Below, piece by piece: positions 63,610-64,000 of a DNA stretch of 64,000 bases; the stretch's first letter is position 1, and each line of letters begins with the position of its first letter. This stretch comes from Lachnospiraceae bacterium. GTDB taxonomy: Bacteria; Bacillota; Clostridia; Lachnospirales; Lachnospiraceae. The stretch spans positions 18,164 to 82,163 of the forward strand of contig JAQXFO010000081.1 of the NCBI GenBank assembly GCA_029005135.1, in the 5' to 3' direction. The notes beneath the pieces are model-generated. The model ran no database searches, was not told the origin of the DNA, and saw only the letters and a program-made list of their open reading frames with translations. The translations under genes were made by a program, and so were the position numbers.

Positions 63610-64000
63610 ATGGATTACAGTTCCGCTAAAATCAAGATCAACCGCTGGCTGATCGTTCTTATTCTGGGCCTGACCTTAGGTTTTTCCTATGAACCGCCCT
63701 ACATTCGTTACACCTTCCATGAACAGCTGACCAATATCTGCGGTTATACCGATACCCAGCTCGGCCTGATGCTGAGCGTCTACGGTACCGTTGCGCTGAT
63801 TTTCTATATTATCGGCGGTGTCAGTGCCGATAAGTATTCCTGCCGCACACTGATCGTGACGTCACTTCTGGGTACGGCCTTCGGCTGTGTGGTGATGGCT
63901 TTCTATCCGCCGTTCTGGGTAGCCCTTGGTGTTGAGGCCCTGTTCGTTGTTACAACGATCGGTCTTCTGTGGAGTCCGGTCTACAAAGTGGCGGCTCTTT
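63610..64000 (+). CDS. MFS transporter, N-terminal part (runs off the window)
   Basis: 130 codons visible. ATG at 63610 behind GAGAGGAG. MDYSSAKIKINRWLIVLILGLTLGF begins the first membrane helix, CGYTDTQLGLMLSVYG follows, and IGGVSADKYSCRTLIV is the loop 2-3 motif of the major facilitator superfamily (Gly-Asp-Arg pattern, here GGVSADKYSCR). Four membrane helices can be counted before the window ends. The substrate cannot be told. The C-terminal part is missing because of the window edge, not a mutation. Confidence 0.85.
   Translation, partial: MDYSSAKIKINRWLIVLILGLTLGFSYEPPYIRYTFHEQLTNICGYTDTQLGLMLSVYGTVALIFYIIGGVSADKYSCRTLIVTSLLGTAFGCVVMAFYPPFWVALGVEALFVVTTIGLLWSPVYKVAAL

Noticed and set aside
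1..64000. CRISPR arrays, insertion sequences and prophage genes
   Set aside because: No regularly spaced repeats, transposase, integrase of mobile type or phage structural genes were seen; the only recombinase is XerD-like with its own promoter and terminator.

Overview
This window looks like a chromosomal core segment of a fairly GC-rich Gram-positive bacterium of the class Clostridia, most like a Lachnospiraceae-type anaerobe. The supporting signs are strong AGGAGG-type ribosome binding sites, sigma-A promoters with 17-bp spacers, an RNase Y gene, an Asp23/Gls24-nusB-xseAB-tlyA-nadK-argR-recN block, a Gram-positive SOS box, a T-box leader, and GTG or TTG starts. The genus is an inference. 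No CRISPR array, prophage, transposase or insertion sequence was seen.

Layout. 1-5 kb: a partial DUF1292 gene (minus strand), a GH13-fold protein whose catalytic residues look lost, a DUF5662 protein, an aminotransferase and an FtsW-type SEDS protein. 5-9 kb: acyl carrier protein, gltX, prfC, and an Asp23 gene behind a strong promoter that carries a CRP-like palindrome. 9-16.2 kb: nusB, xseA, xseB, tlyA, nadK, argR, recN, glgA. 16.3-21.5 kb: a flavoprotein, recA (LexA box, TTG start), recX, rny, and a XerD-type recombinase. 21.6-24.7 kb: cysteine desulfurase, mnmA and a PHP histidinol phosphatase. 24.7-29.5 kb: gap-pgk-tpiA, hom, secG. 29.5-33.8 kb: smpB, tmRNA, a 20-codon small ORF and a secreted papain-like protease with cell-wall-binding repeats. 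33.8-40.4 kb: a two-component system, hisH-hisF, ung (apparently with a CTG start), a MurJ/SpoVB-type flippase, and queH. 40.4-45.7 kb: argH, asd, topoisomerase III and a left-handed beta-helix transferase. 45.7-56 kb: a convergent traX-like gene, then branched-chain and threonine synthesis: ilvB, ilvN, a second ilvN, ilvC, leuC, leuD, tRNA-Pro(GGG), a leucine-type T-box, leuA, thrC. 56-64 kb: dgt, 6S RNA, a YihY/BrkB membrane protein, pheS-pheT, queA and the start of an MFS transporter.

How the parts work together. The ilv-leu block forms almost the whole valine/leucine route apart from ilvD and leuB, which are not in the window. It carries several layers of RNA control: a T-box before leuA, hairpins between ilvC and leuC, a hairpin leader before ilvN2, and a promoter followed at once by a terminator before thrC. 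hom, asd and thrC serve the aspartate-family route. gap-pgk-tpiA are central glycolysis. queA and queH belong to queuosine synthesis. mnmA and its upstream cysteine desulfurase form a tRNA thiolation pair. smpB and ssrA form the ribosome rescue module. recA and recX form the SOS recombination pair.

No clearly new multi-gene system is apparent. The best leads are the catalytically degenerate GH13 protein, the CTG-start ung gene, the duplicated ilvN with its own promoter and leader hairpin, the CRP-like operator in front of the Asp23 gene, the apparently leaderless traX-like gene, and the small ORF coupled to the cell-wall protease.
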